Of a DNA stretch of 64,000 bases, positions 8,519 through 16,391 are shown in pieces. The notes below the pieces were generated by a model. The model saw nothing but the letters and a program-made list of their open reading frames with translations. It was not told where the DNA came from and made no database searches. Within the stretch, counting starts at the first letter, position 1. Each line of letters begins with the position of its first letter. A program made the translations under genes and the position numbers. The stretch is from the NCBI GenBank assembly GCA_000421085.1, contig ATWE01000002.1:1-64000 (forward strand). Reading direction: 5' to 3'. The DNA is from Ensifer sp. USDA 6670. GTDB lineage: Bacteria; Pseudomonadota; Alphaproteobacteria; Rhizobiales; Rhizobiaceae.

Positions 8519-8550
8519 CTACAGGTCTACAGGTCTACAGGTCTACAGGT
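8519..8550. repeat. Four tandem copies of CTACAGGT
   Basis: Perfect 8-bp tandem array, four units, lying 10 bases upstream of the hydrolase start at 8508. Read on the hydrolase strand the unit is ACCTGTAG, and the junction of the final unit with downstream sequence creates the AGGAG ribosome-binding site. Slipped-strand changes in copy number would alter leader length or promoter spacing but not reading frame. Confidence 0.9.
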
Positions 8551-8917
8551 GCCAGAGGCGTCGCCAGGGTCCGCTAGGGGCGCGCGTCACTGGAACGGTG
8601 CGCCACCCCATTCCACCATCTCATGTCTGCACCATCAACTCGGGTTTTCGATAAGCACTTGGAAGCACGCCACCCATTCTCGGCGGTACGGCATTTGTTT
8701 GCGATCGTCCGAAATGCCCGGCGCTCGCTCTTGGACCTCCAGCGCCGTGGCGGATCGGGTTCGAGTACCCATCATGCCGAGCCTGAACCCGCCACCTCAG
8801 GCCGTCGCCGTCGGGCGCTCCGAGACCTTGTGCTCCGCCAGCCGTGTCGATTTGCGGGCTCGGCTACGCTTCGCGCGCTATCAATGTTTCCGCTCATCCT
8901 TAGGAGGAATGTTTTCG
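8551..8917. other. Gene-free spacer
   Basis: About 370 bases between the upstream end of the hydrolase leader and the end of the TetR gene. I see no gene, conserved protein fragment or strong inverted repeat here. Confidence 0.4.
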
Positions 8918-9523
8918 CTAGTCTGTGGGAGGCCGTGCTGCGACGCCAGCCACCACGTCTTCAACGATCTCCTGCAGCTCTGTCGGTTCGCTACCGTCCC
9001 GCGCCTGGATTGAAATCCCCTGCATGACGGCAGTCAGGTGGCGCGCCAAACGCCGAGCCTCGTCTCCGCCGGCAAAGGACTGGAGCGCTTCCGCGATCCG
9101 CTCGCGCATAGCATCACGCCGCGCGGCCGCGTCGCGGGCGAGCGACGTATGCTCAGGGTGACATGCAATCATGCCGCTTGAGATCATACAGCCACGCTCA
9201 AGGTGGGGGTTTGTTACGGCTCTCACGGCTCCTTCGAGCAGTACTCGCACCGCCTCCGATAGCGACCCTGCAGATATGACAGACGCCACTTCGAGGCATC
9301 CGAACGTCTCTTCATAGCGGGTAACCGCTTCCCGATAGAGCTCCGCCTTGCTGCCAAATGCAGCGTAGAGGCTTGGCGGCGCTATCCCGATCTCCTTCGT
9401 GAGGTCGCCGATCGACACCCCTTCATAGCCGTGACGCCAGAACAGCCTCATCGCGGTCTCGACCGCCTTTTCCCGATCAAAACTCCAGGGGCGCCCTCCG
9501 CGCGATTTTGCATCCCGTTCCAT
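8918..9523 (-). CDS. TetR-family transcriptional regulator
   Basis: 201-residue one-domain-plus-ligand-domain repressor. The N-terminal HTH reads AVETAMRLFWRHGYEGVSI, then DLTKEIGIAPPSLYAAFGSK, with AELYREAVTRYEE following, a textbook TetR_N. The C-terminal domain matches TetR_C-type effector domains of the YxaF/AcrR sort, with ERGCMISSGMIACHPE. I chose the ATG at 9523 over an upstream start at 9610 because HTH spacing is then normal. The start codon overlaps a perfect palindrome. Divergent from the hydrolase at 9602. Confidence 0.9.
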   Translation of the reverse strand: MERDAKSRGGRPWSFDREKAVETAMRLFWRHGYEGVSIGDLTKEIGIAPPSLYAAFGSKAELYREAVTRYEETFGCLEVASVISAGSLSEAVRVLLEGAVRAVTNPHLERGCMISSGMIACHPEHTSLARDAAARRDAMRERIAEALQSFAGGDEARRLARHLTAVMQGISIQARDGSEPTELQEIVEDVVAGVAARPPTD

Positions 9524-9556
9524 AGTGATCACTAAACAACACTTGACATGCCAAGT
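9523..9556. promoter_or_regulatory. Candidate TetR operators
   Basis: A perfect 12-bp palindrome TAGTGATCACTA (9523-9534) touches the TetR start codon. A few bases on, ACTTG(6 nt)CAAGT (9541-9556) forms a second inverted repeat. Within the latter, TTGACA at 9543-9548 could serve as a -35 element for the plus-strand hydrolase gene at 9602. The arrangement fits autorepression plus control of the divergent gene. Confidence 0.6.
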
Positions 9557-9601
9557 CAAATAGGTTGAATAGCGCTCGCTAAATAACATGGAGCAATAGG
9601 C

Positions 9602-10576
9602 ATGAACCACTCAAGACGCACCTTCCTCGCCGGCGCAGCGGCCATTGCTACCCTGGCCGTCGAGGCTGCCTACGCGGTGCCTCAAGCTCATGCGGCATCT
9701 ACGCGCAACGCTGCTCCCGGCTCATCCATGGATGGAGTACCTGCGGCTACGCGTGAGCCATTTGTCGTCCGCTCGGCGGATGGCGTGACGTTGACAGGTG
9801 AGGCGCAGGGAGACAGCCAAGCGCCCGAGATCCTGTTCATCCACGGTCTGCGTCAGAGCCGTTTGAGTTGGCAGAAGCAGTTCGCCGATCCTGCTCTGGC
9901 GGGGTTTCGCGTGGTCGGCTTCGATCTGCGTGGCCATGGCGATTCCGACAAGCCGACCTCGTTCGACGCCTATTCCGATGCGGATCGATGGGCAGACGAC
10001 GTTGCCGCCGTGATCGCCGGCGCGAGGCTTCGCCGGCCGGTGCTGGTCGGATGGTCGCTCGGTGGTTTCGTGGTCGGCGCCTATTTGCGCAAATACGGAG
10101 GTGCGGCAATTGCCGGCGTCAATCTGGTCGACGCGGTGACCAAGTTGTCTCAGGATCTCCTCACCGACGAGGCGGCGACCTTCACGCGCAGGTGCACCTC
10201 GCTCGATCTGAAAGAACGCGTCGCCGCCACGGCTGACTTCCTCGCCGCTTGCTTCCACCAGCCGCCGACCCCGGTGGAGATGCAACGCATGCTGGTCATC
10301 AACGGTATGACAGCGCGCGCGGTGAACGAGGGTTTCATCAAAACGCAGACATCCGATCTCGAGCCCGTCTTCAAAGCCTATGCCGGCCCGATCCTGCTAA
10401 CGCATGGCGTCCACGACCGGCTGGTTCGCGTCGCGATGTCGGAACGGATTAAGTCCATTCACGCAAACAGCCGGCTGTCACTCTTCTCCGAGAGCGGACA
10501 CAGCCCCTTTTACGAGGAGTCAGTGCGCTACGGAGAAGAACTTGCGGCATTCGTGACAGCGGCAAACAATGGCTGA
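9602..10576 (+). CDS. Tat-exported alpha/beta hydrolase
   Basis: 324-residue hydrolase with a twin-arginine signal (NHSRRTFLAGAAAIATLA). Catalytic landmarks: oxyanion segment LFIHGLRQSRLSWQ, strand/loop VVGFDLRGHGDSDKP, nucleophile elbow VGWSLGG (Ser), acid in THGVHDRLV, histidine in ESGHSPFYEE. It is close in type to non-heme haloperoxidases and esterases; substrate unknown. Divergent from and presumably regulated by the TetR protein at 8918-9523. Confidence 0.87.
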   Translation: MNHSRRTFLAGAAAIATLAVEAAYAVPQAHAASTRNAAPGSSMDGVPAATREPFVVRSADGVTLTGEAQGDSQAPEILFIHGLRQSRLSWQKQFADPALAGFRVVGFDLRGHGDSDKPTSFDAYSDADRWADDVAAVIAGARLRRPVLVGWSLGGFVVGAYLRKYGGAAIAGVNLVDAVTKLSQDLLTDEAATFTRRCTSLDLKERVAATADFLAACFHQPPTPVEMQRMLVINGMTARAVNEGFIKTQTSDLEPVFKAYAGPILLTHGVHDRLVRVAMSERIKSIHANSRLSLFSESGHSPFYEESVRYGEELAAFVTAANNG

Positions 10577-10660
10577 GAAGATGATCGTGAGCCTGGATCG
10601 ACAACACAGTCCTGCAAATCTTTTGTTTACGGGAGGTACGAGCGGGGCTCAGAAGCTCGA

Positions 10661-10909
10661 ATGTCGATCCCGCGCCTGATTCATCTCTGTGAGATCATGG
10701 GCTTTATGCCTCTCGATATCATCTATGACACAGCGCCGCACTTGTGGGGCAAGACGGCTGAAGAAGCAGAGGATCGCCGGACGCTGACGAAGCTTGTTGA
10801 ATGTCTGCCACACGACACTGTGCGCGATCTGATCCGGCTCGCGAAACGCATGACGCCAGCGGAACCAGCGCTCGGGGCTGTGACCACCAGCACGAGCGAA
10901 AGTCGCTAA
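10661..10909 (+). pseudogene. Small protein resembling an Xre-regulator C-terminus
   Basis: 82 codons. The segment IPRLIHLCEIMGFMPLDIIY followed by LTKLVECLPHDTVRDLIRLA looks like the region after the HTH in rhizobial Xre/Cro-type regulators (helix five plus tail). No HTH precedes it in frame, so I read it as a truncated remnant, but a genuine small protein cannot be excluded. Confidence 0.4.
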
Positions 10910-11259
10910 CCACGCATAGCTGCGAGCAAGTTAAGTGTTTGGCGATGGCGGCGAGACGCGGCAGCCGCATCACTCCCGTTTCCCACAGGCTTCGGCCTTC
11001 TCTTCGACGCAATGGAAAGCGCGTTCAGGCCTTCGCCTGCTTCGCTCCGCCAAAGGCGGTAGGTCATTCCAGTCGACATTATTCGATCCATTTAGCCCAG
11101 AACGGGAACATCCTCGCACCAAGGCCGGCACGCGGCTCGTGAAGAACGGCTCCCAAGGAAGGCTTTGGCAGTCGGGAGTAAATCGGTTCCCCTAAGTGTT
11201 CAGGAACGCTCTCTGCTTTGCTGCGTTCCTATCCTCAGCGAAGAAGTTGGGGATACCAC
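10910..11259. other. Gene-free spacer
   Basis: About 350 bases with no recognisable gene or strong repeat; presumably includes the promoter of the receiver-domain protein starting at 11260. Confidence 0.35.
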
Positions 11260-11652
11260 GTGGAACCGGTCTGTATATTGGTGGCCGAAGATGAGGCATT
11301 ACTGCTGATCGATTTCGAGGGCGCACTGATCGAGGCGGGGTTTACGGTCGTAGCAGTAGCGAGCGGCGGCAACGCGATAGAACGGTTGAGGTCCGCCGAT
11401 TTGTCAATCCAGGGGATAGTCACCGACATCAGACTCGGCGATCGTCTGGATGGCTGGGATATCGCGCGGGCCGCCCGAGAGATCGATCCGTTGATCGCGG
11501 TCGTCTATGTGAGTGGCGACAGCGCTCCCGAGTGGGCGTCTAAAGGCGTTCCGAACAGCATCATGCTCGAAAAGCCCTTCGCCATGGCACAGTTGGTGAC
11601 GGCCATCTCGCAACTCCTGAACGCCAGACAATCGGGAGCGCCAGCGCCCTAA
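11260..11652 (+). CDS. Single-domain response regulator (CheY-like)
   Basis: Receiver domain only, about 130 residues from the GTG start. It contains LVAEDEALLLIDFEGAL (acidic pair), IVTDIRLG with the phosphorylatable Asp, VYVSGD (switch Ser/Thr) and LEKPF with the conserved Lys. There is no output domain. Proteins of this type are common in rhizobia and relay signals from HWE/His-kinases; none is encoded next to it. An upstream in-frame ATG at 11218 would add 14 residues unlike the family. Confidence 0.85.
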   Translation: MEPVCILVAEDEALLLIDFEGALIEAGFTVVAVASGGNAIERLRSADLSIQGIVTDIRLGDRLDGWDIARAAREIDPLIAVVYVSGDSAPEWASKGVPNSIMLEKPFAMAQLVTAISQLLNARQSGAPAP

Positions 11653-12266
11653 GCGCCGCGCACTCCCTGCGGCCGGATGATGATTCTCGCTCTCGATCTG
11701 TGATAAATATAAGTGCCGTAACTTAGGGCAAGAACCTGGGGAATGGTCCACCGGGCCACCCCCATGCCGATGATTTTTGCTCGGCCATAGGGAATCACTC
11801 GCCCAACATGGCCACGGGCATCTTTGGCGCGTCGCCTGCTCGGGCTCATTCAAAAGAAGGAGCACCTCGAGGCGTGGCAGCCGGCATCCTTAGGGTCGAA
11901 ACCTACCACATGGGCATGGCGTGCTCTCAGCTCCAGAGGATGGGCGACAAAGCTTGGGAGTCTGCCAAGCGCTCTCAGACGCTCGTAACAAGTGGATGGT
12001 TCGGAAGACAAGGACCAGCGCATCCAGGTAGAAGCACAGCGAACTTCGTGCCCTCGACGAAAGATGCAATAGCCTTCCGTCGCACACCGCAGCAAGTGCT
12101 TCGGATCGTCTATCTGAGCGACAAGGGCGGCGCCTCGAGCGGCGGATTCTACCCGGAAGGGAACGAACGGCGCGATCAAGCGCACCTGAGGTGCACCGAC
12201 GCGGCTAGGCCCCACGTCGGCAGTGGCTGCCGACGTGGGGCGCGGTTCGTCACAGGGACTGGCGAA
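11653..12266. other. Gene-poor region
   Basis: About 600 bases with long open frames on both strands that lack family resemblance and plausible start context. The only clear structure is the stem-loop at 12210-12242. Confidence 0.35.
12210..12242. other. Perfect 15-bp stem-loop
   Basis: GCCCCACGTCGGCAG is followed by three bases and its exact reverse complement. The stem is GC-rich and the loop TGG. There is no T-run on either side, so it is not a classical intrinsic terminator. It lies just downstream of the stop of the minus-strand small gene at 12267 and could end or protect that transcript. Confidence 0.85.
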
Positions 12267-12473
12267 CTATGCCGCCTTCATGCATTCCCGCAGGGCGTCC
12301 TCTCCTCTGATGCCCGATTGGAATAATTCTATAAGCTTACGCGCAAGATTCTCCGCTTGTTCGCTACCGACGGGGAGGTGCCTCGCGTCCACCTCCGCGT
12401 CGAAAATGCGCTGAAGCGTAGAGAGGTCCTCTGGTTTGAGAGGTAGCTGGTGAAAGTCGCCGAAACCAGACAT
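12267..12473 (-). CDS. Conserved-looking small rhizobial protein
   Basis: 68 residues from MSGFGDFHQLPLKPEDLSTL. The pattern LKPEDLSTLQRIFDAEVDAR, then SEQAENLARKLIELFQSG and a short acidic/basic tail resembles a family of uncharacterised small rhizobial proteins (LKP.DL..LQ..FD / A..I..F..G). Mostly helical, no signal peptide. A longer in-frame start at 12563 is less likely. An inverted repeat CAGCGGC(13 nt)GCCGCTG at 12516-12542 lies upstream. Confidence 0.6.
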   Translation of the reverse strand: MSGFGDFHQLPLKPEDLSTLQRIFDAEVDARHLPVGSEQAENLARKLIELFQSGIRGEDALRECMKAA

Positions 12474-12781
12474 GCAGCGCCTCCCGTGCTGGGGCGAAAG
12501 CCGCCGTCTTTCAGCCAGCGGCGCCCTTACCAATAGCCGCTGGTGAAAACGATTATACATCAAAATGTGGCTGCAGGACGCACGCCACCTTCGGGGTCCT
12601 GTTTCTCGGCCAGCCGCTCATGTGTGCAGCCACATCGGTCTCAGCCATTCGCCTGTTGCGGCGAGCAGACCTGACCACCCCAACCGTGGGCTCATGCAGA
12701 TGCGTTGCGAGGAACAAAGCTGCGGCTGAACGATTAGATGAACAAGCGGCGGTTGTCGAAGTTCTTACAGGAGTGGCGACG

Positions 12782-14317
12782 ATGTTTCTACTCGCCAAGG
12801 ACACAGTCAAGTTTGCCGTTCTTGTCAGCCTCTCCGCGATCTTCATCGATGCTGTCATTGCCCACGGGCTCTTTTGGGACAACGACCCCTACTGGACCTA
12901 CTGGATAACCAAATCCTTTTTGATCACCAGCGTCTTCCTGTTTGGCACCGCCCTTCTCGGCATCGGCATGATTCCGGGTCTGGTCCTCACCGCAGTGCAC
13001 ACCGCAATTCTGGAAATCTACTACCAATGGTTAGCACCTGTGGGATTGCCTCAGGAGCCGGAGTGGCTTGATTTCGATCATCTCTGGGTGACCGGGGTGC
13101 CCGCGCACTTCCTGGCGATCTTTACCGGCTATCTGCTGGCGCTTTGGCTCTGGCGGCGCAACCATCCAGCACAGCAGATCGAGCGCGCCGGAACCTGGCA
13201 TTTCGCGGTTTATGGGCTCCTCACAACCGTGTTGATCGTCGTTGTCGACGGGGTGCTGACACAACTGGTCCTGCTGCGTGATTTCCCCGGCATCACCTTT
13301 TTCGTCCAGCACATACTGATCAGCTTTGTCTTCGTCTGTGCTTGGAGCGCCTATGCGGGCGTCGGCAGAACCGGTTGGATCGTCGGCTCACTGATGCTCG
13401 CGCTGGTCTGGACCGCCTACAACATGTATCTCGGTCCGCGAGGCTTGCCGCTTCGGCCCCCCGTCTATTCCGGATACGAGGATCTCTGGTGGCGGTCATT
13501 TCCCGGTGCATTCGTCTCTGCCCTCGTCGGGTGGTGGCTAGGCGGATATTTGATGAAGCGGCGCCGCAAGCTCGAATGGACCGGAGTGGCAATGGTCCTG
13601 CTGTTCGTTGCCGTCGCCTTTGATCCGGTCTTCGCTCAGACCCTGCCGGTTGAGAAAGGCACCAATGCCTTGCTCGCGAGCGCCCGCGCATCCGGTCAGG
13701 GCATGCGCGTCATCGGCCCGGATCCAACCAATATGCAGAGGACACAGCCGATCACCGGCGACATCCGCATTGAGACATCCGAAATGGGCAATCGATGGTC
13801 GCACGTGCAAAACACAGACGGAATGCGCGTGGCCGCGACCTTCACGTCAGGCGGCGCGCGTTACGAGATTACGGTTGACAAGCCCATGCCTCGGCATCCG
13901 CTCGGGCAATACACCACCTGGTCAGGGGTGGTCTACGATCATGAAATGCACGGTGACACCGGCATCGGCACGGCCAAATTGCCGACGATGAAGCCGGAGA
14001 TCGCGCTTTGGGGCTGGGGAACCGTAAAGCGCGACGGGCAAGTCATCGCTGCGATGGCGCCTGTGCATGTTATGGTAAGCAGCGGCGATCGGCCGATGCC
14101 GGGAATAATGCTCGAGGTCGATACCGAGGACAAGACGCTCACGGCCGAGCCGGATGGGTACATCCATGTCATGTGGCCGAAGGTCGAGCAGCTACAGATG
14201 CCGACGGCACAGACACAGACGCGTATGATAGTCGGCTGGATCGCAATGATCGGCATTGCTGGTCTGTTTGGCTGGCTTGCCTATTCAGAGACGGGGCGTC
14301 GGACCGATGCCGCTTGA
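12782..14317 (+). CDS. Polytopic membrane protein with large C-terminal domain
   Basis: 511 residues from the ATG at 12782, preceded by AGGAG; upstream start codons are less plausible. The first about 265 residues contain around seven hydrophobic segments (for example FAVLVSLSAIFIDAVIAHGL and ITSVFLFGTALLGIGMIPGL). These are followed by a signal-like VAMVLLFVAVAFDPVFAQ and a soluble domain of about 200 residues (GDIRIETSEMGNRWSHVQ, YDHEMHGDTGIGTAKLP). The protein ends with a final TM anchor, MIVGWIAMIGIAGLFGWLAY. It looks like a membrane module fused to an exported beta-rich domain. I do not recognise the family and assign no function. Confidence 0.75.
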   Translation: MFLLAKDTVKFAVLVSLSAIFIDAVIAHGLFWDNDPYWTYWITKSFLITSVFLFGTALLGIGMIPGLVLTAVHTAILEIYYQWLAPVGLPQEPEWLDFDHLWVTGVPAHFLAIFTGYLLALWLWRRNHPAQQIERAGTWHFAVYGLLTTVLIVVVDGVLTQLVLLRDFPGITFFVQHILISFVFVCAWSAYAGVGRTGWIVGSLMLALVWTAYNMYLGPRGLPLRPPVYSGYEDLWWRSFPGAFVSALVGWWLGGYLMKRRRKLEWTGVAMVLLFVAVAFDPVFAQTLPVEKGTNALLASARASGQGMRVIGPDPTNMQRTQPITGDIRIETSEMGNRWSHVQNTDGMRVAATFTSGGARYEITVDKPMPRHPLGQYTTWSGVVYDHEMHGDTGIGTAKLPTMKPEIALWGWGTVKRDGQVIAAMAPVHVMVSSGDRPMPGIMLEVDTEDKTLTAEPDGYIHVMWPKVEQLQMPTAQTQTRMIVGWIAMIGIAGLFGWLAYSETGRRTDAA

Positions 14318-14413
14318 CGCGGCTCCCCAGCACCGGCCAGGATCGACTCGTCAGCGCTATGCAACTCTGCCCGTCAATTTTGTACGCGCACCCAAATACT
14401 AAGGGAGAAATCG

Positions 14414-14671
14414 ATGGTTGGCAAAGAGAGGAACGAAGATCCGGTCGAAGGCTCCAGGGAGACGGTTGAACGCGAGCTGGAGAGGCACGAAAACAATGGC
14501 ACGAAAACGCCGGATAGAAGCACCGGCAGCAAGGAAGAGCGTATTCGCAGGCGCGCCTACGAAATCTGGCACCGCGAGGGACGCCCCGACGGAGAGCATG
14601 AGCGCCACTGGCAACAGGCGGAAAAGGAGCTCGAAGGAGAAGAAGGGGCAGGCGAAAGCCGAGATCGTTAA
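14414..14671 (+). CDS. DUF2934-containing small protein
   Basis: 85 residues, highly charged. The C-terminal half RIRRRAYEIWHREGRPDGEH followed by WQQAEKEL is the DUF2934 signature common in rhizobia. RBS AGGGAGA lies 6 nt upstream of the ATG. Function unknown; members are often stress-induced and encoded near general stress genes (family knowledge, not shown here). Confidence 0.85.
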   Translation: MVGKERNEDPVEGSRETVERELERHENNGTKTPDRSTGSKEERIRRRAYEIWHREGRPDGEHERHWQQAEKELEGEEGAGESRDR

Positions 14672-14704
14672 TGCGCCTCGCGCCCGCGTGGTATGGCCTT
14701 CAAA

Positions 14705-14947
14705 TCATGAGGGCAGCGAACTCGCTCCCGAAGGCATAGGTAAAGCGTTTTCCCGTCGGGGCATTGACAATGCTGTGCGTCTTCCGCCTGGCGCAGGCAG
14801 TTTCGCGAAGTCTGCCAGTTGGATCGGCAACGCGCTCCGGCTGCGCGGATTGTCAAAGGCATGCAGTGCCCCGGGATACACGGTCATTTGGACATCGTGA
14901 CGAACGCCGGCGAAGCTGCCGCGGCGCACGCTGAAGGCGGTCGGCAA
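14705..14947 (-). pseudogene. Possible dienelactone hydrolase remnant
   Basis: The minus-strand frame contains VQMTVYPGALHAFDNPRS, matching the catalytic-histidine region (VYPGAxHAFD) of dienelactone hydrolases. The rest of the frame lacks homology and the upstream catalytic Cys region is absent, so this would be a C-terminal scrap. Confidence 0.4.
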
Positions 14948-15070
14948 CAGCTTCGATCATATGAAAGGTTCTGGTTTCAGAACTGGACGCAGACATAGAA
15001 GCTCACTTCGGCTCACAACGTCAGCTACCGATATCCGACCGCAGACCCTCCAACCGGGCCTCGTTGCCGC

Positions 15071-15600
15071 TTACCTTGGAACAAGGAGGATCCGACCGCG
15101 CCCGCGGGCGAGGGCTTCTAGAATTCGCCGCATTCGAGCCGACGCTCGCCGAAGAAGGATTCTCCACAGTGGCGGAGTAGCCAAGCCTTGGAGAAACTGC
15201 CGCTGCCAGAAGAAGTTCACGTTGATGGACATTCCACTGACCACAGTGACCTGGTGAACCAACCAACGGGTATGTACAGGGCCTCGCCCGGCTTCAAGTA
15301 GACTTCGAATCCAGAGGCTTTTCTTGCCTCGGGGAAACGCTCATAGTCGGGCATATTCGGATCGAATCGACAATTCGTGCGGCCTGGGATCTGATAGAGT
15401 CGTTTCGCCTGTGACGGCGGGAAGAGGAGGAAGTGCTTACTGCCGGCAATTTGAGCATTGCAGTTCGGCGCAACGTCGGAATGCAGCCCAGATGAGGAAA
15501 ACACCGAGCCAGAAATTATGTCGATCGGATAACCGTCATACCAGGTGCGACAAGGCGCGATCGAAATCGGTCTGCTGATCATTGTCATAGCCCTGTTGGG
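15071..15600 (-). pseudogene. Frameshifted cupin-like/JmjC dioxygenase
   Basis: Reads as the C-terminal half of a cupin_8/JmjC-like Fe(II)/2-oxoglutarate oxygenase: GSVFSSSGLHSDVAPNCN (HxD iron ligands), KHFLLFPPSQAKRLYQIPG, GEALYIPVGWF. Just where the second iron-binding His is expected, one base is missing near 15253. The next frame continues HQVTVVSGMSINVNFFWQ. Upstream sequence on the same strand (to about 15870) may be its decayed N-terminus. Gene is inactive as read. Confidence 0.7.
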
Positions 15601-15870
15601 GAATGGACATGAGTTCGATCAAGGCGGCCTTTTTCTTGGCTTGTGCCACGTTCGGCCGACAACGCCGACACCTCAAGAAGTTTTGTGTCCTCAGCCTTCT
15701 GACCAAACGTATACACCGCCATTCGGAACTGGTCTTCCTCGAAGCGACGGCGGTGTCCATCAGGTTGGCCGTAGCCTTGGCGACAACGTTAATCCGCACA
15801 GTGACGCCAAGCTTCTTCGCCAAGTCGAAGGCGACGGCACATGCAGCCGGTCTTCCACCGTCGGCCAAGG

Positions 15871-16391
15871 GGGTTGCGCGAGAATAGTGAGCATGGCCGG
15901 TATGGCTGGCTCAGAGCGACCTTCCGAGCTTGGAATTTAAGAATGAAACGACTGCCGTAGCAAGAAATGTACTCCGAGAAAACTTTCTGGATCGCAAGCT
16001 AACGACGAGGCTCACTCAAAAGAGGTATTAGCTTGTCTGCACGGTATAGGGGCACCCGCTGTGAGAGTTTAAAGCGCCTCATTGGAGAGACGGAAATGTA
16101 TTTTAAAGCAATTTTGACGGCGGCCTCGCGCCAAGAGCTGCCATGGATTGCTCTGCTCCGTGTACGCGTTCACATTGCGTAACGAACTTTGCTTTAAATC
16201 AGACGTTGCTTCTGTTGCCTTCGGAGATATAATGCGCTTTGCAAATTGATTGCAATTTGCCCATGCTATTGATGTAGCTAGGCATCAAAGAATGAAGGAT
16301 CAAAGATTTTTGCAGACTAAATGAGGAATACTCTTAACCGTAAGATTTTCGATACTACGACTCTGTTTAGAAGAATAGCTTTTTAGCTCCC
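15871..16391. promoter_or_regulatory. AT-richer regulatory region upstream of the two-component system
   Basis: About 520 bases without a gene, visibly richer in A/T than flanking coding DNA. It contains the perfect inverted repeat GCAAATT(6 nt)AATTTGC at 16241-16260, about 130 bp before the histidine-kinase start. This is a candidate operator, perhaps for the LuxR-type regulator encoded at 18074. Confidence 0.4.

Noticed and set aside
12210..12242. Intrinsic terminator
   Set aside because: Stem is perfect but neither side has a T-run; reported as a stem-loop only.
11808..12326. Long open frame on the plus strand
   Set aside because: Composition lacks secondary-structure-like patterning and family motifs, start context is poor, and it crosses the strong stem-loop at 12210 and the opposing small gene.
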